Assembly: GCF_900119155.1 (NCBI RefSeq)
Contig: NZ_FPIR01000004.1
Span: 1-64,000 of the forward strand
DNA length: 64,000 nucleotides
Reading direction: 5' to 3'
DNA from: Ruminococcus sp. YE71
GTDB lineage: Bacteria; Bacillota; Clostridia; Oscillospirales; Ruminococcaceae
The position numbers and the translations under genes are program-made. The notes below the pieces were generated by a model, which was given only the letters and a program-made list of their open reading frames with translations, had not been told where the DNA came from and did not search any database. Below, piece by piece: positions 62,382 to 64,000 of this stretch (positions are counted from its first letter, which is position 1; every line of letters starts with the position of its first letter).

Positions 62382-63224
62382 TCACAGTTCGCAGGAGGCG
62401 TGTCTGGTTACGTGGCAGCCCATATTTACGGAGACAGGCAGACCTGCGATGTGGGTCGCGGACTGTTCGATGTTGACTGCAAGGCAGGTCTGTGTGCCGC
62501 CGAAGCCCTGCGGTCCGATGCCGAGTTTGTTGATCTTTTCGAGCATCTGCGCTTCGAGCTCGGCGTAGAGGGGCTTGGGGTTGCGCTTTGAAACGCTGCG
62601 GCAGAGCGCCTTTTTAGCGAGGTACGCGCACTGCTCGAAGTCGCCTCCGATACCTACGCCAACCACCATCGGAGGGCAGGGGTTCGAGCCTGCCTGCGCA
62701 CAGACGCCGACCACCCAGTCAACTATCTCTTCCTTCGTAACTGCGGGAGTCATCATTTTCAGCTGCGACATATTCTCGCTTCCGAAGCCCTTCGGAGCGA
62801 CGGTTATCTTCACCTTCTCGCCCGAGACGATGGAAAGGTGGAGCACAGCGGGGGTATTATCGTCGGTATTGACTCTTTCGAGGGGGTCGCCAACCACGGA
62901 TTTTCTCAGCAGTCCGTCAACGTAGCCGTCGTGGACGCCCTTGTTCACGGCCTCGTTCAGGTCGCCGCCCGTAAGGTGAACGTCCTGTCCCAGCTCGATG
63001 AACACGACCGCCATGCCCGTATCCTGACAGATAGGCAGTTCCTCTTTTTTCGCGGCTTCGAGGTTCGCTATCATATCGTCGAACACGCCCTTGCCTACAG
63101 GCGACTTCTCGGCTGCGGCGCCGCATTTTATGCACTCGCACATATCATCGGGCAGAACGCGGTTTGCTTTGATACAGAGCTCTTTTATTGCTGATGATAT
63201 TTCTGCTACGTTTAATTCTCTCAT
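62382..63224 (-). CDS. Fumarate hydratase class I, alpha subunit
   Basis: A 280-aa iron-sulfur hydro-lyase subunit that, with a beta subunit, converts fumarate and malate (or tartrate in the related TtdA). The [4Fe-4S] Cys are in 'ICQDTG' and 'CHVTRHASCEL'; 'VGVGIGGDFEQC' holds another. The length fits the two-subunit type. The beta subunit gene, normally next to it, is not present: the following gene on this strand encodes a PH-domain protein. ATG 63224 follows aaagga; an upstream TTG is too near it. Confidence 0.93.
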   Translation of the reverse strand: MRELNVAEISSAIKELCIKANRVLPDDMCECIKCGAAAEKSPVGKGVFDDMIANLEAAKKEELPICQDTGMAVVFIELGQDVHLTGGDLNEAVNKGVHDGYVDGLLRKSVVGDPLERVNTDDNTPAVLHLSIVSGEKVKITVAPKGFGSENMSQLKMMTPAVTKEEIVDWVVGVCAQAGSNPCPPMVVGVGIGGDFEQCAYLAKKALCRSVSKRNPKPLYAELEAQMLEKINKLGIGPQGFGGTQTCLAVNIEQSATHIAGLPVSVNMGCHVTRHASCEL

Positions 63225-63379
63225 TTTATTCAATTCCTTTCGGATGGGTTTTCAGGGTGGATTTGTGGTTTTTTTGGGGGTGTGCGGTGTTCGCTCATCG
63301 GGGACGCTGTTCCCGTACCCCTGCCAGCGTGTAGCCGTGCCTTGTCTCTGGCGTGGACGTGGCGTTTGTTTCGTCGGGT

Positions 63380-64000
63380 TTATACTATTTTTCCGCCGAT
63401 TATTACCGTTTTCGGTTCGCTCATGACCTCGAACGGATCGCCCTCAAACAGCACCATATCCGCTCTCTTTCCGACTTCGATACTTCCTGCAAGATCTGCT
63501 ATCCCTGCGATCTCCGCAGCATTTATCGTGACCGCTTCAAGCGCCTGCTCATACGTCATGCCGTTCCTGATGCATATCCCCGCCGTCAGCAGAAGATACT
63601 CTATCGGTGTCTCGCTGTGGTCGGTACAGATAGCGGTCTTGATGCCGTGAGCCGCCAGTATCCCTGCGTTCGCAGGGGTGACGTTCGCCATTTCGGGCTT
63701 GCACGGGTCAGTGATTATCGGTCCCACCACCGCACAGGCGTTCTCCTCGGCGAGTTCGTCGGCTATGAGATGCCCGTCGGTGCAGTGGATCAGCACATAA
63801 TCCAGCCCGAACTCCTTCGCGATGCGCACCGCCGTGAAGATGTCATCGGCGCGGTGGCAGTGAAAATGTGCCTTTATCTCGCGCCTGAGAAGCGGTATCA
63901 GCGCTTCGTGCTTCATGTCCAGCTCGGGGAGCTCGCCCTCCTCGGCGTTCTCCTTGTCCTCCATGTAGCGTTTCGCCTTCGCCAGCTCCTCACGGATGAT
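63380..64000 (-). CDS. Amidohydrolase family protein (partial, cut by window end)
   Basis: The C-terminal 206 residues of a metal-dependent amidohydrolase, likely of the imidazolonepropionase-like group. Visible are 'HFHCHRADDI', 'LIHCTDGH', the metal-binding Asp region 'AICTDHSETP', 'VTINAAEIAGI' and the closing 'EVGKRADMVLFEGDPF'. The reading frame stays open to the last base, so the gene begins beyond the window. The 155 bases between this stop and fumarase are GC-rich with no clear promoter. Confidence 0.88.
   Translation of the reverse strand: MIREELAKAKRYMEDKENAEEGELPELDMKHEALIPLLRREIKAHFHCHRADDIFTAVRIAKEFGLDYVLIHCTDGHLIADELAEENACAVVGPIITDPCKPEMANVTPANAGILAAHGIKTAICTDHSETPIEYLLLTAGICIRNGMTYEQALEAVTINAAEIAGIADLAGSIEVGKRADMVLFEGDPFEVMSEPKTVIIGGKIV

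Overview
The window looks like chromosome from a Gram-positive, endospore-lineage, fibre-degrading anaerobe of the Ruminococcus type (Oscillospirales, Clostridia); R. albus-like species are the closest match I can name from memory. The evidence is a GH94 cellobiose phosphorylase, a trimeric HydABC-type [FeFe] hydrogenase, sporulation genes (spoVAC, yabP, yabQ, a SpoIIQ-like LytM protein) with matching sporulation-type promoters, and many near-consensus sigma-A promoters with 17-bp spacers. Codons are GC-rich at third positions. No rRNA, tRNA or CRISPR array was seen.

Layout. 1-9240: tandem 23-bp repeats and a terminator, several Ser/Asp-rich lipoproteins, an aldose 1-epimerase and cellobiose phosphorylase. 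9243-10174: an AT-rich GIY-YIG gene with its own perfect promoter. 10248-12783 (minus): rpmG-secE-nusG-rplK-rplA. 12846-16544: sporulation and division cluster (spoVAC, yabP, yabQ, divIC, S1-domain yabR, DUF4321, CPBP protease). 16565-23726: PAP2 phosphatase, a heterodimeric ABC exporter with one degenerate ATP site, a signal-peptidase-like membrane protein and a VanY-type carboxypeptidase. 23782-29322 (minus): fakA/yloU, a GH5-like lipoprotein, DUF3592 and argS.

29478-41701 is the most unusual region. It reads in one direction: a membrane-anchored zinc-ribbon GTPase, a GrpE-like factor, an Hsp70 lacking the C-terminal lid, a second zinc-ribbon GTPase, an ABC ATPase and permease joined by ATGA overlaps, a 916-aa protein whose N-terminus resembles GTPase-associated protein 1 (GAP1-N), and a secreted or anchored C-type-lectin-domain protein. 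I infer a GTPase/chaperone-centred sensing or conflict (defence-like) system. The parts resemble predicted NTPase-based conflict systems, but this exact combination is not one I recognise.

41771-54756: guaB, the SpoIIQ-like gene, hydC-hydB-hydA, pepF, a DUF5131-DUF4186 fusion, HPr and two membrane proteins. 54816-64000 (minus): FecE/FecCD-type ABC genes, cheW, cheA, a PARG-like hydrolase, two PH-domain membrane proteins (YdbS/YdbT type), a fumarase alpha subunit without its beta partner, and an amidohydrolase cut by the window edge.

A family of non-coding elements of about 245-413 bp with terminal inverted repeats occurs three times (33910-34318, 48903-49315 and inverted at 52323-52566). One copy sits inside the GTPase/Hsp70 cluster. 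They look like MITEs.
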